Under the pieces are notes generated by a model. That model searched no databases. It was given only the letters and a program-made list of their open reading frames with translations, and was not told where the DNA came from. Both the position numbers and the translations under genes were made by a program. From the NCBI RefSeq assembly GCF_001422325.1, contig NZ_LMMR01000011.1, positions 1 through 64,000 on the forward strand: DNA of 64,000 nucleotides, in the 5' to 3' direction. Every line of letters begins with the position of its first letter. Position 1 is the stretch's first letter. Below are positions 1 to 7,920 of this stretch, piece by piece. Source of the stretch: Leifsonia sp. Leaf264. Its GTDB lineage: Bacteria; Actinomycetota; Actinomycetes; Actinomycetales; Microbacteriaceae.

Positions 1-91
1 GAACCAGCGTCCCCGACCCACCCTCGACTACCGCACACCAGCCCAAGCACTCAACACACTCCTGAACCCGCAAGTTGCAACGACCACTTGA
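1..91 (+). mobile_element. 3' end of an IS30-family-like transposase, cut by the window edge
   Basis: Reading from base 2, an open frame runs to a TGA at 89-91 and encodes about 29 residues beginning NQRPRPTLDYRTPAQALN and ending in VATTT. An asparagine-rich R-P-[KR]-x-T-L-x-[WY]-x-T-P-x-x-x-L pattern followed by a short tail is typical of the C-terminus of IS30-family (DDE, rve-domain) transposases, where the stop lies close to the terminal inverted repeat. The rest of the gene lies outside the window, so completeness of the element cannot be judged. Bases 92-153 hold no gene. Confidence 0.6.
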
Positions 92-153
92 CAGCGCCGC
101 GCAGAAAACCCCGGGAAATGGCGCGGCACCGACGAGGACCGGTGCGGCTCCGC

Positions 154-870
154 TCAGATGGAGGCGGCTGCGAGCAGCACTGACAAGGGGTTCGTCTCGT
201 CGACGTTGCTGACCCCGAAGCGCGTGCGCGCCCATCCGGGATCGAGCCTGTCGAATGCGCCCCATTCCTCGTGGTCGTAGAGCAGCATCGCCACCTCGAC
301 CTCCGTCGGTGCCATGATCCGGTCGCGAACGGATGCCGCAGCATCGTCCTCCACGCCGTTGAGGGCATCGACGAGACCCTCGCCGATGGGGCCGCGGAGT
401 TCGTCGCCGTCCTCGAGCCCGCTGATGATCGGTTCGCTGAGCTCGAGGCCGTCCATGACGCTGCGCGCATAGGGGATGCGCACCGAGAGCAGGCCGTCGT
501 CGAGGGATCCGAGTGTCACGGCGATCGCCTCGGACACACGGGGATCGCCGACCTCGAATCGGGATTCGATGGTCGCCGACGCGCGGGTCGCCGGATCGAG
601 CCCCACCGCGATCCAGGTGTCGCTGGTGATGGCGATGGCATCGGCGTTGAGGTGCTTGGTGATGTGGTGCAGCAGACCGAGGGCGCGCTCATCGGGAACG
701 ACGGCGAAGGATGCGTAGGGCCGGGATCCGAGGTAGAGGTCGGCGTAGAGCGGCATGAAGCCGTTCTCGAACGGCGTCTCGGCGAGCCGGCGGCAGGCGG
801 CGCGGGCCTGGTGCCTCGCCATCGCCTCGATGTCGAGTCGGTCGTCCGGGGGCACTGAGCCGGCTGCCAT
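154..870 (-). CDS. Conserved hypothetical protein, 238 aa
   Basis: No domain is recognised. The protein is soluble, acidic overall and has no signal peptide or membrane segment. The N-terminus (residues about 1-75) is followed by a long stretch of beta-like character and a C-terminal part with many Glu, Asp and Trp residues. It lies downstream of ctaA on the same strand, separated by nine bases. The ATG is preceded by TAGACT at exactly six bases, so the start is probably the 5' end of a leaderless mRNA; there is no Shine-Dalgarno sequence. Codon use matches the surrounding genes. No function is proposed. Confidence 0.75.
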   Translation of the reverse strand: MAAGSVPPDDRLDIEAMARHQARAACRRLAETPFENGFMPLYADLYLGSRPYASFAVVPDERALGLLHHITKHLNADAIAITSDTWIAVGLDPATRASATIESRFEVGDPRVSEAIAVTLGSLDDGLLSVRIPYARSVMDGLELSEPIISGLEDGDELRGPIGEGLVDALNGVEDDAAASVRDRIMAPTEVEVAMLLYDHEEWGAFDRLDPGWARTRFGVSNVDETNPLSVLLAAASI

Positions 871-876
871 GTCGGG

Positions 877-882
877 AGTCTA
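877..882 (-). promoter_or_regulatory. -10 box TAGACT overlapping the ctaA stop codon
   Basis: Read on the minus strand, TAGACT ends six bases before the ATG at 870. Its TAG is the ctaA stop codon. Transcription would start at or next to the ATG, giving a leaderless mRNA. No clear -35 box is seen. Confidence 0.55.
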
Positions 883-1920
883 CGACCGGGCGGGCTCCGC
901 GGTCGCGAGCTCGTCGGGCCGTGTCGTGATGGCGATGACGGGCCGCTTCAGCCCGAGGACCACGTTCACCATGGCGGCGGCGAGGCAGGCGGCGAGCACC
1001 ATGTGCAGGCCGACGAGCAGGGGCGGCAGGCCGGTGCGGGCCTGGATGAGCCCGACGACGATCTGCACAGCCTCGACCGCGAGCAGGAGGAGCACGGGTC
1101 CGCCTCCCGGGATCTTCGCGATCAGAACTGCGACGAGCATGGTCACGGTGAGTGCCAGGGTCGCGTACGCGGGCCAGGAGTGCACGTGCTGCAGGATGAC
1201 GGGGTCGAGGCCGTTGCGCGGGGCATCCGCGTCTCCGGCGTGCGGGCCGGATCCCGTGGTCATGATGCCGACCAGGATCGTGACGGCCACCACGGCACTG
1301 GTGACGTGCGCTATCACCGCGTACCACCGCGGCACGGCCAGCGCGCGAGGGCCGGGTGTCGCGTAGACCCGCTGCACCAGCACCGTGGCCAGGCAGACCA
1401 ACGCGATCGACACCACGAAGTGCAGGCCGACCACGTAGGGGTTGAGGCCGGTCAGCACACTGAGGCCGCCGATCACTCCCTGCGCCGGGATGCCGAGTCC
1501 GATCAGGAGCGAAAGCGTGAACAGGTCGCGGCGCTCGGCGCGCATCCGGATCACCAGCAGGAACATGGCGATGGCGATGAAGACCAGCACGAAGGTCATG
1601 AGGCGGTTGCCGAACTCGATGACGCCGTGGATGCCCATCTCGGGAGTGTTCACCAGCGAGTCGTCGGTGCATGTCGGCCAGGTGGGGCATCCGAGTCCCG
1701 ACGCCGTCAACCGCACCAGCCCACCCGTGCCGATGAGCACGATCTGGGCGATGAGCGAGAGCCAGGCGAACACGCGCACGCGGCGATCGATCTGCGTGGG
1801 GAGCCAGTTCTTGAATCGCGACACGTCGGGGAGGTCCTGTTCTTCGTACGGCAGACTCTCGGGCGGCACCGCTGCAAGGTCATCACGGGTGCCTGTAGAA
1901 TCAATTGGTTGGAGAACCAC
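880..1920 (-). CDS. ctaA: Heme A synthase (COX15/CtaA family)
   Basis: Integral membrane enzyme that converts heme O to heme A for cytochrome aa3 oxidase. The 346-residue protein has about eight hydrophobic segments after a polar N-terminal tail of roughly 48 residues. Family hallmarks are visible: the extracytoplasmic Cys pair Cys78 and Cys84 in GLGCPTWPTC, and conserved histidines His98 (IHGVIEFGNR), His167 (VGLHF), His245/His247 (LQHVH) and His306 (VGLHM) that ligate heme. The start is a GTG at 1920 without a good ribosome-binding site, so the true start may lie some codons downstream; the tail before residue 40 is poorly conserved in character. It is divergent from sufB across 173 bases. 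SURF1, another oxidase assembly factor, lies elsewhere in the window. Confidence 0.93.
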   Translation of the reverse strand: MVLQPIDSTGTRDDLAAVPPESLPYEEQDLPDVSRFKNWLPTQIDRRVRVFAWLSLIAQIVLIGTGGLVRLTASGLGCPTWPTCTDDSLVNTPEMGIHGVIEFGNRLMTFVLVFIAIAMFLLVIRMRAERRDLFTLSLLIGLGIPAQGVIGGLSVLTGLNPYVVGLHFVVSIALVCLATVLVQRVYATPGPRALAVPRWYAVIAHVTSAVVAVTILVGIMTTGSGPHAGDADAPRNGLDPVILQHVHSWPAYATLALTVTMLVAVLIAKIPGGGPVLLLLAVEAVQIVVGLIQARTGLPPLLVGLHMVLAACLAAAMVNVVLGLKRPVIAITTRPDELATAEPARS

Positions 1921-2093
1921 GTGTCGCTGGTGTCAATCAGCCGGCGCACGATCGATCGGTTCCTTCGACAATTCTAGGTACGCACAGAAGCTGCCCCGCA
2001 CAAATCAGACCTCGTGACCGCTCGTATCCACATACGCGGAAGGGGAATGAGCCGGATTGATAGCCGGTCGTCATGGGTAGGAAAGAGGGAGAC

Positions 2094-3512
2094 ATGTCGG
2101 ACGTTCTCATCGACCGCCCCGAACTGGAAGGACTCGGCGTCTACGAGTTCGGCTGGTCGGATTCCGATGCTGCAGGCGCATCAGCCCGCCGCGGAATCTC
2201 GTCGGAGGTGGTCAGCGACATCTCGGCCCTGAAGCAGGAGCCCGACTGGATGCTCCAGCGCAGGCTCAAGGCCCTGCAGCTGTTCGAGCGCAAGCCGATG
2301 CCCACCTGGGGTGCCGACCTGTCGGAGATCGACTTCGACAACATCAAGTACTTCGTGCGCTCGACCGAGAAGCAGGCCCAGAGCTGGGAAGACCTTCCCG
2401 ACGACATCAAGAGCACCTACGAGAAGCTCGGCATCCCCGAGGCCGAGCGCCAGCGCCTCGTCGCCGGTGTCGCAGCCCAGTACGAGTCCGAGGTGGTCTA
2501 CCACCAGATCAACGAGGAGCTCGAAGCCCAGGGCGTGATCTTCATGGACACCGACACGGCGCTCAAGGAGCACCCCGAATTCTTCGACGAGTACTTCGGC
2601 ACCGTCATCCCCTCGGGTGACAACAAGTTCGCCGCTCTCAACACGGCGGTCTGGTCGGGTGGATCCTTCGTCTACGTGCCGCCCGGCGTGCACGTCTCCA
2701 TCCCGCTGCAGGCCTATTTCCGCATCAACACCGAGAACATGGGCCAGTTCGAGCGCACGCTGATCATCGCCGACGAGGGCAGCTACGTGCACTACATCGA
2801 GGGCTGCACCGCTCCGATCTACAAGAGCGACTCGCTGCACTCCGCCGTCGTCGAGATCATCGTGAAGAAGAACGCCCGCGTGCGCTACACGACGATCCAG
2901 AACTGGTCGAACAACGTCTACAACCTCGTCACCAAGCGCGCCACGGCCGCTGAGGGCGCGACGATGGAGTGGATCGACGGCAACATCGGCTCCAAGGTGA
3001 CGATGAAGTACCCGTCGATCTACCTGATGGGCGAGCACGCCAAGGGCGAGACGCTCTCCGTCGCCTTCGCCGGGCCCGGCCAGCACCAGGACGCCGGCGC
3101 CAAGATGATCCACATGGCTCCGCACACGCAGAGCTCGATCGTCTCGAAGTCGATCGCCCGTGGCGGCGGCCGCGCCGGCTACCGCGGCGAGGTGCGGGTG
3201 GATGCCAACGCGCACCACTCCGCCAACACCGTGCGCTGCGACGCCCTGCTTGTCGACACCATCTCGCGTTCGGACACCTACCCGGCCATCGACATCCGTG
3301 TCGACGACGTGCAGCTCGGGCACGAGGCCACAGTCTCGCGCGTCTCCGAGGAGCAGCTGTTCTACCTCATGAGCCGCGGCATGCCGGAGGACGAGGCCAT
3401 GGCCATGATCGTGCGCGGCTTCATCGAACCGATCGCCCGCGAGCTGCCCATGGAATACGCGCTCGAACTCAACAAGCTCATCGAAATGGGCATGGAAGGC
3501 TCTGTCGGATGA
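2094..3512 (+). CDS. sufB: Fe-S cluster assembly scaffold protein SufB
   Basis: Core subunit of the SufBCD scaffold on which Fe-S clusters are built in the cytoplasm. The 472-residue product is full length for the family. The Cys that acts in cluster assembly is likely Cys382 in [10 protein letters not shown], and the conserved His410-Glu411 of LGHEATVSR is present. The start chosen is ATG 2094, preceded by the purine-rich ribosome-binding site AAGAGGGAG; an in-frame ATG at 2073 lacks one. It is the first gene of a run sufB-sufD-Rieske-sufC-sufT. No intein is present, unlike SufB of some mycobacteria. No SufR repressor gene is next to it, and I see no convincing promoter in the 173-base upstream gap. 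Confidence 0.97.
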   Translation: MSDVLIDRPELEGLGVYEFGWSDSDAAGASARRGISSEVVSDISALKQEPDWMLQRRLKALQLFERKPMPTWGADLSEIDFDNIKYFVRSTEKQAQSWEDLPDDIKSTYEKLGIPEAERQRLVAGVAAQYESEVVYHQINEELEAQGVIFMDTDTALKEHPEFFDEYFGTVIPSGDNKFAALNTAVWSGGSFVYVPPGVHVSIPLQAYFRINTENMGQFERTLIIADEGSYVHYIEGCTAPIYKSDSLHSAVVEIIVKKNARVRYTTIQNWSNNVYNLVTKRATAAEGATMEWIDGNIGSKVTMKYPSIYLMGEHAKGETLSVAFAGPGQHQDAGAKMIHMAPHTQSSIVSKSIARGGGRAGYRGEVRVDANAHHSANTVRCDALLVDTISRSDTYPAIDIRVDDVQLGHEATVSRVSEEQLFYLMSRGMPEDEAMAMIVRGFIEPIARELPMEYALELNKLIEMGMEGSVG

Positions 3513-3547
3513 CCTTCCTCCCGACGTCGAAAGGAACCGTAGTCTAG

Positions 3548-4753
3548 ATGGCTGCCTCTGCAACCACCGTTCCCAGCGTGCCGACTTTCGAGCAGCACGG
3601 ACTCAAGAAGCACAGCGACGGTGACTGGGCCAACAAGGCTCCGGTCCAGACCCGCTCGGCCCGACCGAAGTCGACGGATGTCGCCGACTTCGCGCCGGTC
3701 ACCGGCCGCGAGGTCGAGTGGCGCTACTCGCCTGTCGCGAAGCTCACCGACCTCACGGCCGGCGAGCTCGACGGCTCGGTCTACGAGTACTCGGCGACGC
3801 CGGTCGACGGCATCGCCGTCGCCTGGGTCTCCCGCGACGACGCTCGCATCGGCTCGGCCGGCATCCCCGAGGAGCGTGCGTCCGCCAACGCGTGGACCAG
3901 CTTCGAGCAGGCCCTCGTCATCTCGGTGACCGGCGAGGAGGCGAAGACGTTCACGCTGAACCGCGGTGCGCTCGGGTCCTCCCCGCGTGCGGCTCACACC
4001 GTGATCGAGGCCGCTCCGTTCAGTCGGGCGCTCGTCGTCCTCCAGAACACCGGTGAGGCCCGCCTCGCCGAGAACGTCGAGATCGTGCTCGGCGAGGGCG
4101 CACAGCTCTCCGTCGTGTCCGTGCAGGAGTGGGCGGATGACGCCATCCACACCGCAACGCACTTCTCGCGTGTCGGCCGCGACGCCAAGCTCAAGCACAT
4201 CGTCGTCTCGCTCGGCGGGTCCATCGTGCGGGTCAACCCGACCACGCTCCTCGCCGAGCAGGGCGCCGACGTCGAGGCCTTCGGCCTGTACTTCTCGGAT
4301 GCCGGCCAGCACCTCGAGCAGCAGGTCTACGTCAACCACGACGCCCCGAACACCCGTTCGCGCGTCACCTACAAGGGCGCACTGCAGGGCCAGGGTGCTC
4401 GCTCGGTCTGGATAGGCGACGTGCTCATCGGCAACAAGGCCACCGGCACCGACAGCTACGAGCAGAACCGCAACCTGGTGCTGACCGACGGCACCCGTGC
4501 CGACTCGGTGCCGAACCTCGAGATCGAGACCGGCGACATCGCCGGTGCCGGCCACGCGAGTGCCACCGGCCGCTTCGACGACGAGCAGCTGTTCTACCTG
4601 ATGAGCCGCGGCATCACCGAAGACGAGGCACGTCGTCTCGTCGTGCGTGGCTTCCTCACCGAGATCGTGCAGCAGATCGGCGACGCCGAACTCGAGACCA
4701 GGCTCCAGGAGTCGCTCGAGACCGAGCTGGTCGGAACGGTGCTGGCATCGTGA
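3548..4753 (+). CDS. sufD: Fe-S cluster assembly protein SufD
   Basis: SufD pairs with SufB in the SufBC2D scaffold and is needed for iron delivery. The 401-residue protein carries the SufBD beta-helix core, with clear similarity of its last 150 residues to SufB ([27 protein letters not shown]). The histidine in the GAGHAS segment takes the place of the functional SufD histidine. The gene starts 35 bases after sufB with an AAGGA ribosome-binding site, and its TGA overlaps the GTG start of the Rieske gene by four bases, implying translational coupling. Confidence 0.96.
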   Translation: MAASATTVPSVPTFEQHGLKKHSDGDWANKAPVQTRSARPKSTDVADFAPVTGREVEWRYSPVAKLTDLTAGELDGSVYEYSATPVDGIAVAWVSRDDARIGSAGIPEERASANAWTSFEQALVISVTGEEAKTFTLNRGALGSSPRAAHTVIEAAPFSRALVVLQNTGEARLAENVEIVLGEGAQLSVVSVQEWADDAIHTATHFSRVGRDAKLKHIVVSLGGSIVRVNPTTLLAEQGADVEAFGLYFSDAGQHLEQQVYVNHDAPNTRSRVTYKGALQGQGARSVWIGDVLIGNKATGTDSYEQNRNLVLTDGTRADSVPNLEIETGDIAGAGHASATGRFDDEQLFYLMSRGITEDEARRLVVRGFLTEIVQQIGDAELETRLQESLETELVGTVLAS

Positions 4754-5076
4754 GCGCCCAGCGGATCTGCGCCGTCGACGAGCTCGAGGCGAACCAGGCC
4801 GTCAAGGTCGACATCGACGGCACGGCCATGGCCGTCGTGAAGGACGACTCCGGGGCTGTCTTCGCGATCGGCGACACCTGCACCCACGGCGACATCTCGC
4901 TGTCGGAGGGTTTCGTCGAGGACGACACCCTCGAGTGCTGGGCGCACGGCTCGAAGTTCTCGCTCCGCACGGGCAAGCCGCTGAGCCTCCCGGCCTACGA
5001 CCCGGTGCCCGTGTACCAGGTCGAGATCCGCGACGGCGACATCTACATCGACCCCACCATCACAGTCGCGGTCTGA
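4750..5076 (+). CDS. Rieske-type [2Fe-2S] ferredoxin (non-heme oxygenase ferredoxin-like)
   Basis: Small 108-residue electron carrier with a complete Rieske motif: Cys44-x-His46 and Cys63-x-x-His66, which bind a [2Fe-2S] cluster. The protein is only the Rieske domain, without a membrane anchor, as in ferredoxin components of ring-hydroxylating dioxygenases. The start is GTG 4750, inside the sufD stop region (GTGA overlap). Its position between sufD and sufC is recurrent in actinobacteria and suggests a role as electron donor or test substrate of the Suf system rather than in aromatic degradation, since no oxygenase gene is nearby. That role is inferred from position. Confidence 0.9.
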   Translation: MSAQRICAVDELEANQAVKVDIDGTAMAVVKDDSGAVFAIGDTCTHGDISLSEGFVEDDTLECWAHGSKFSLRTGKPLSLPAYDPVPVYQVEIRDGDIYIDPTITVAV

Positions 5077-5136
5077 ACCGCGCCATGACTTTCGGCGCCT
5101 CGTGCGCCGACGAAACGAAAGAGACGAAGAAGAACC

Positions 5137-5898
5137 ATGTCAGTTCTTGAGATCAAGGACCTCCGCGTCAGCGTCGAGACCGACCAGGGCACCAAGCACA
5201 TCCTCAAGGGTGTCGACCTCACCATCAACGAGGGCGAGATCCACGCCGTCATGGGCCCCAACGGCTCGGGCAAGTCGACCCTCGCGTACACGATCGCCGG
5301 CCACCCCAAGTACCACGTCGAGGGCGGATCGGTGCTGTTCGACGGCGCCGAGGTGCTCGACATGACCGTCGACGAGCGTGCGCGCGCCGGACTCTTCCTC
5401 GCGATGCAGTACCCGGTCGAGATCCCCGGCGTGACCAACACCAACTTCCTCCGCACTGCGAAGACCGCGATCGACGGCGAGGCTCCGGCCATCCGCACGT
5501 GGGTCAAGGACGTGCGCGAGGCCATGGGGAACCTCCGCATGGACAACTCGTTCGCCGAGCGCAACGTCAACGAGGGCTTCTCGGGCGGCGAGAAAAAGCG
5601 CAATGAGATCCTCCAGCTCGAGCTGCTCAAGCCGAAGTTCGCCGTGCTCGACGAGACCGACTCCGGCCTCGACGTCGACGCTCTCAAGATCGTGTCGGAG
5701 GGCGTCAACCGCGCCAAGGCGAACACCGGTCTCGGCATCCTGCTGATCACGCACTACACCCGCATCCTGCGCTACATCGAGCCCGACTTCGTGCACGTCT
5801 TCGTCAACGGACGCGTGGCCGAACAGGGTGGCCGCGAACTGGCGAACCGCCTCGAGGACGAGGGCTACGACAGGTTCCTCACCGGCGTGACGGCGTAG
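5137..5898 (+). CDS. sufC: Fe-S cluster assembly ATPase SufC
   Basis: ABC-type ATPase of the SufBCD complex; hydrolysis drives rearrangement of SufB and SufD. The 253-residue protein shows Walker A (GPNGSGKST, near residue 41), the SufC-type signature FSGGEKKRNEI and Walker B (FAVLDETDSGLDVDAL). It has no membrane domain. The start ATG 5137 follows a purine-rich stretch. The TAG stop forms the first half of a -10 hexamer for sufT. Confidence 0.97.
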   Translation: MSVLEIKDLRVSVETDQGTKHILKGVDLTINEGEIHAVMGPNGSGKSTLAYTIAGHPKYHVEGGSVLFDGAEVLDMTVDERARAGLFLAMQYPVEIPGVTNTNFLRTAKTAIDGEAPAIRTWVKDVREAMGNLRMDNSFAERNVNEGFSGGEKKRNEILQLELLKPKFAVLDETDSGLDVDALKIVSEGVNRAKANTGLGILLITHYTRILRYIEPDFVHVFVNGRVAEQGGRELANRLEDEGYDRFLTGVTA

Positions 5899-5901
5899 GC
5901 T
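5896..5901 (+). promoter_or_regulatory. -10 box TAGGCT overlapping the sufC stop codon
   Basis: TAGGCT ends six bases before the sufT ATG at 5908; its TAG is the sufC stop. It would allow leaderless, independent transcription of sufT. There is no ribosome-binding site before sufT. Confidence 0.55.
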
Positions 5902-5907
5902 GTTCCC

Positions 5908-6237
5908 ATGGTGACGACACTCGAACCCGCACTCTTCGACCAGGTCGAAGAGGCGCTCAAAGAGGTCATGGACCCCGAGCTCGGAGTCAACGTCGTCGAC
6001 CTCGGCCTGATCTACGACCTGGGCTGGGACGACGAGAACAACGCGCTCGTCATCCACATGACCCTGACGAGCGCCGGATGCCCCCTCACGGACGTGCTCG
6101 AGGAGCAGACCGCGCAGTCCCTCGACGGCATCGTCGAGGCCTTCCGCATCAACTGGGTCTGGATGCCGCCGTGGGGTCCGGAACGGATCACCGACGACGG
6201 GCGCGACATGATGCGCGCTCTCGGCTTCGCGATCTAG
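5908..6237 (+). CDS. sufT: SufT-type metal-sulfur cluster assembly factor (MIP18/DUF59)
   Basis: Accessory Fe-S maturation factor of the MIP18/DUF59 family, 109 residues. Conserved features are the DPELGVNVVDLGLIYDL block (residues 22-38) and Cys58 in TSAGCPL, the residue associated with cluster handling in this family. It is the last gene of the suf cluster, nine bases after sufC. A strong hairpin follows it. The cysteine desulfurase SufS and the SufU scaffold, usual neighbours in actinobacteria, are absent here. Confidence 0.92.
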   Translation: MVTTLEPALFDQVEEALKEVMDPELGVNVVDLGLIYDLGWDDENNALVIHMTLTSAGCPLTDVLEEQTAQSLDGIVEAFRINWVWMPPWGPERITDDGRDMMRALGFAI

Positions 6238-6251
6238 ACCGCCCAGCCTCG

Positions 6252-6285
6252 AACGGCCCGCACTCCTCCGGGAGCGCGGGCCGTT
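6252..6285 (+). terminator. Hairpin after the suf operon
   Basis: Perfect 10-bp stem, AACGGCCCGC (6252-6261) with GCGGGCCGTT (6276-6285), and a further small stem inside the loop. No T-run follows, as is common in actinobacteria. It lies 15 bases after the sufT stop. Confidence 0.6.
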
Positions 6286-6338
6286 GGCGCGTCCGCGGTC
6301 GGCGCCTCGGGTGCGCTGAGAGAGGGGCATCCGCTCGG

Positions 6339-6344
6339 TAGGCT
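6339..6344 (+). promoter_or_regulatory. -10 box TAGGCT for a leaderless methyltransferase mRNA
   Basis: TAGGCT ends six bases before the ATG at 6351; no ribosome-binding site is present. Confidence 0.5.
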
Positions 6345-6350
6345 CGGTTC

Positions 6351-7190
6351 ATGAGCACGGATCCGCAGGAGAAGGAGATCGCCCCGCGCGATCAGTACAC
6401 CCACGGCCACCACGAGAGCGTGCTGCGCTCGCACACCTGGCGCACGGTGGAGAACTCGGCCGCCTACCTGGCGCCGCACCTCGTGCCCGGGCTCGCCGTG
6501 CTCGACCTCGGATGCGGCCCCGGCACCATCACCGTCGACATCGCGCGTCGCGTCAGCCCGGGTCGCGTGGTCGGCGTCGACGTCGCGGCGGAGATCGTCG
6601 CCCAGGCGCGCGGCCTGGGCATCGACAACGGCCAGGAGAACGTCGACTTCCTCGTCGCCGATGCCTACGCCCTGCCCTTCGACGATGCGTCGTTCGACGT
6701 GGTACACGCTCACCAGACCCTCCAGCACCTCGTGCGACCCGTCGCAGCGCTGAGTGAGGCCCTGCGCGTTCTGAAACCGGGCGGACTCCTCGCCGTGCGC
6801 GATGTCGACTACGGGGGAGTGACCTGGTTCCCGGCCCTTCCCGGCCTGACCGAATGGCTGGACGTCTACCACGACGTGGCGCGCTACAACGGGGGAGAGC
6901 CCGATGCCGCGCGCTTCCTCAAGTCGTGGGTGCGGGCGGCCGGGTTCACGGATGTCGAGTGCACGGCGTCGGTCTGGTGCTTCGCCTCGGATGCCGAGCG
7001 CGAATGGTGGGGTGAATCCTGGGCCGTGCGCGCCACCGAGTCCGCCTTCGCCGCACATGCCATCGAGGCCGGCATGGCCGACGTCGACGAGCTGCGTGCC
7101 ATCGCCTCGGCCTGGCGGGAATGGAAGCTCGACGCCGACGGCTGGATGCAGATGCCGCACGGCGAGGTGCTCGCGCGGAAGCCCGAGTGA
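6351..7190 (+). CDS. Class I SAM-dependent methyltransferase
   Basis: The 279-residue protein has the class I methyltransferase core: motif I VLDLGCGPGT (residues about 51-60), an acidic motif II in VVGVDVAAEIV, and motif IV FDVVHAHQTLQHL, followed by LRVLKPGGLLAVRDVDYGG. This order is that of the Methyltransf_11/25 group (UbiE-like), which methylates small molecules such as quinone precursors. The substrate cannot be read from the sequence. The gene stands alone between the suf hairpin and the convergent valS operon. The start fits a leaderless transcript. Confidence 0.88.
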   Translation: MSTDPQEKEIAPRDQYTHGHHESVLRSHTWRTVENSAAYLAPHLVPGLAVLDLGCGPGTITVDIARRVSPGRVVGVDVAAEIVAQARGLGIDNGQENVDFLVADAYALPFDDASFDVVHAHQTLQHLVRPVAALSEALRVLKPGGLLAVRDVDYGGVTWFPALPGLTEWLDVYHDVARYNGGEPDAARFLKSWVRAAGFTDVECTASVWCFASDAEREWWGESWAVRATESAFAAHAIEAGMADVDELRAIASAWREWKLDADGWMQMPHGEVLARKPE

Positions 7191-7197
7191 GGACTGG

Positions 7198-7464
7198 CTA
7201 CCAGTCGTCCTCATCGTCGACCGCCTGAGCCGGCAGCACGATCTGGGCGGAATCGTCTTCGGCGACGTAGCGGATGACCGTGCCGTCGTCGAGCTCGATG
7301 ACGGGCTTGCCCTCGAGCCAGGTGAGGGTCCAGCGCCAGTCTGCCCCGGCATCCGGGGTGATCTCGTCGTCCGTCTCGACGGCGTCGAGCGCGAATCCGA
7401 CGACCTCGGGCAGGTTGCCCGGACGGTCGGTGCCGCGGAACGGCCAGCGGGTTCCGAGCTGCAT
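7198..7464 (-). CDS. Small acidic conserved protein, 88 aa
   Basis: Unknown function. An acidic protein rich in Trp and Asp, with a central segment WRWTLTWLEGKPVIELDDG that suggests beta strands. Its ATG lies two bases after the stop of the acetyltransferase gene, with GGAGG just upstream, so it is the last gene of the valS-acetyltransferase operon. It ends seven bases from the convergent methyltransferase gene. Confidence 0.75.
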   Translation of the reverse strand: MQLGTRWPFRGTDRPGNLPEVVGFALDAVETDDEITPDAGADWRWTLTWLEGKPVIELDDGTVIRYVAEDDSAQIVLPAQAVDDEDDW

Positions 7465-7466
7465 GC

Positions 7467-7910
7467 TCAGGCCTCCGTCTCGTAGGTCACCCAGGAGGTG
7501 CGGGTGCCGACGTTGTCGTACAGGTGCTGCGCTGTCTCGTTGTCGGCCGCTGTGATCCAGGTCACGACACCGGCGTTGCGCTCGCGCGCGATGCGCTTGG
7601 CCTCCTCGATCAGGGCGCCGCCGACACCGTTCGAGCGGGCGTCCTCAGCGACGAACAGGTCGTCGAGGAACAGTGCGCGATCGGCCTCGAGGGTGCGCGG
7701 GTACTCGCGTACGTGGGCGAAGCCGACGAGCCTGCCGTCGTCCTCGGCCACGAAGCCCGAGAGCTCGTGAGCCTTGTCGGTGAGCCAGGACCAGACGATG
7801 AGGGCCTTGGTGTCGGTGACCTCGGACTCGTAGAAGGCGCTGTAGCCCTCCCAGAGGCCGAGCCAGTCGAAGAAGTCGCGGTCGACGATGGGGCGAACCT
7901 GAACAGTCAT
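7467..7910 (-). CDS. GNAT-family N-acetyltransferase
   Basis: The 147-residue protein has the GNAT fold. Beta-4 reads RALFLDDLFVAEDARSNGVG with the acetyl-CoA pyrophosphate-binding R-x-x-G-x-G/A type loop (ARSNGVGGALIEEA), and a beta-5/alpha-4 region VVTWITAADNETAQHLYDNVG. The C-terminal SWVTYE is also typical. The start is ATG 7910 with AGGAG seven bases upstream; it follows the valS stop by ten bases. The acceptor substrate is unknown; close homologues are diamine- or amino-group acetyltransferases. Confidence 0.88.
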   Translation of the reverse strand: MTVQVRPIVDRDFFDWLGLWEGYSAFYESEVTDTKALIVWSWLTDKAHELSGFVAEDDGRLVGFAHVREYPRTLEADRALFLDDLFVAEDARSNGVGGALIEEAKRIARERNAGVVTWITAADNETAQHLYDNVGTRTSWVTYETEA

Positions 7911-7920
7911 TCGTATGCTC

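Noticed and set aside
1921-2093. A SufR-type operator or clear promoter between ctaA and sufB
   Set aside because: I looked for an inverted repeat and -35/-10 pairs; nothing convincing was found.
2181-3563. A 460-codon open frame antisense to sufB
   Set aside because: Shadow of sufB; sufB has full-length family identity and a proper ribosome-binding site.
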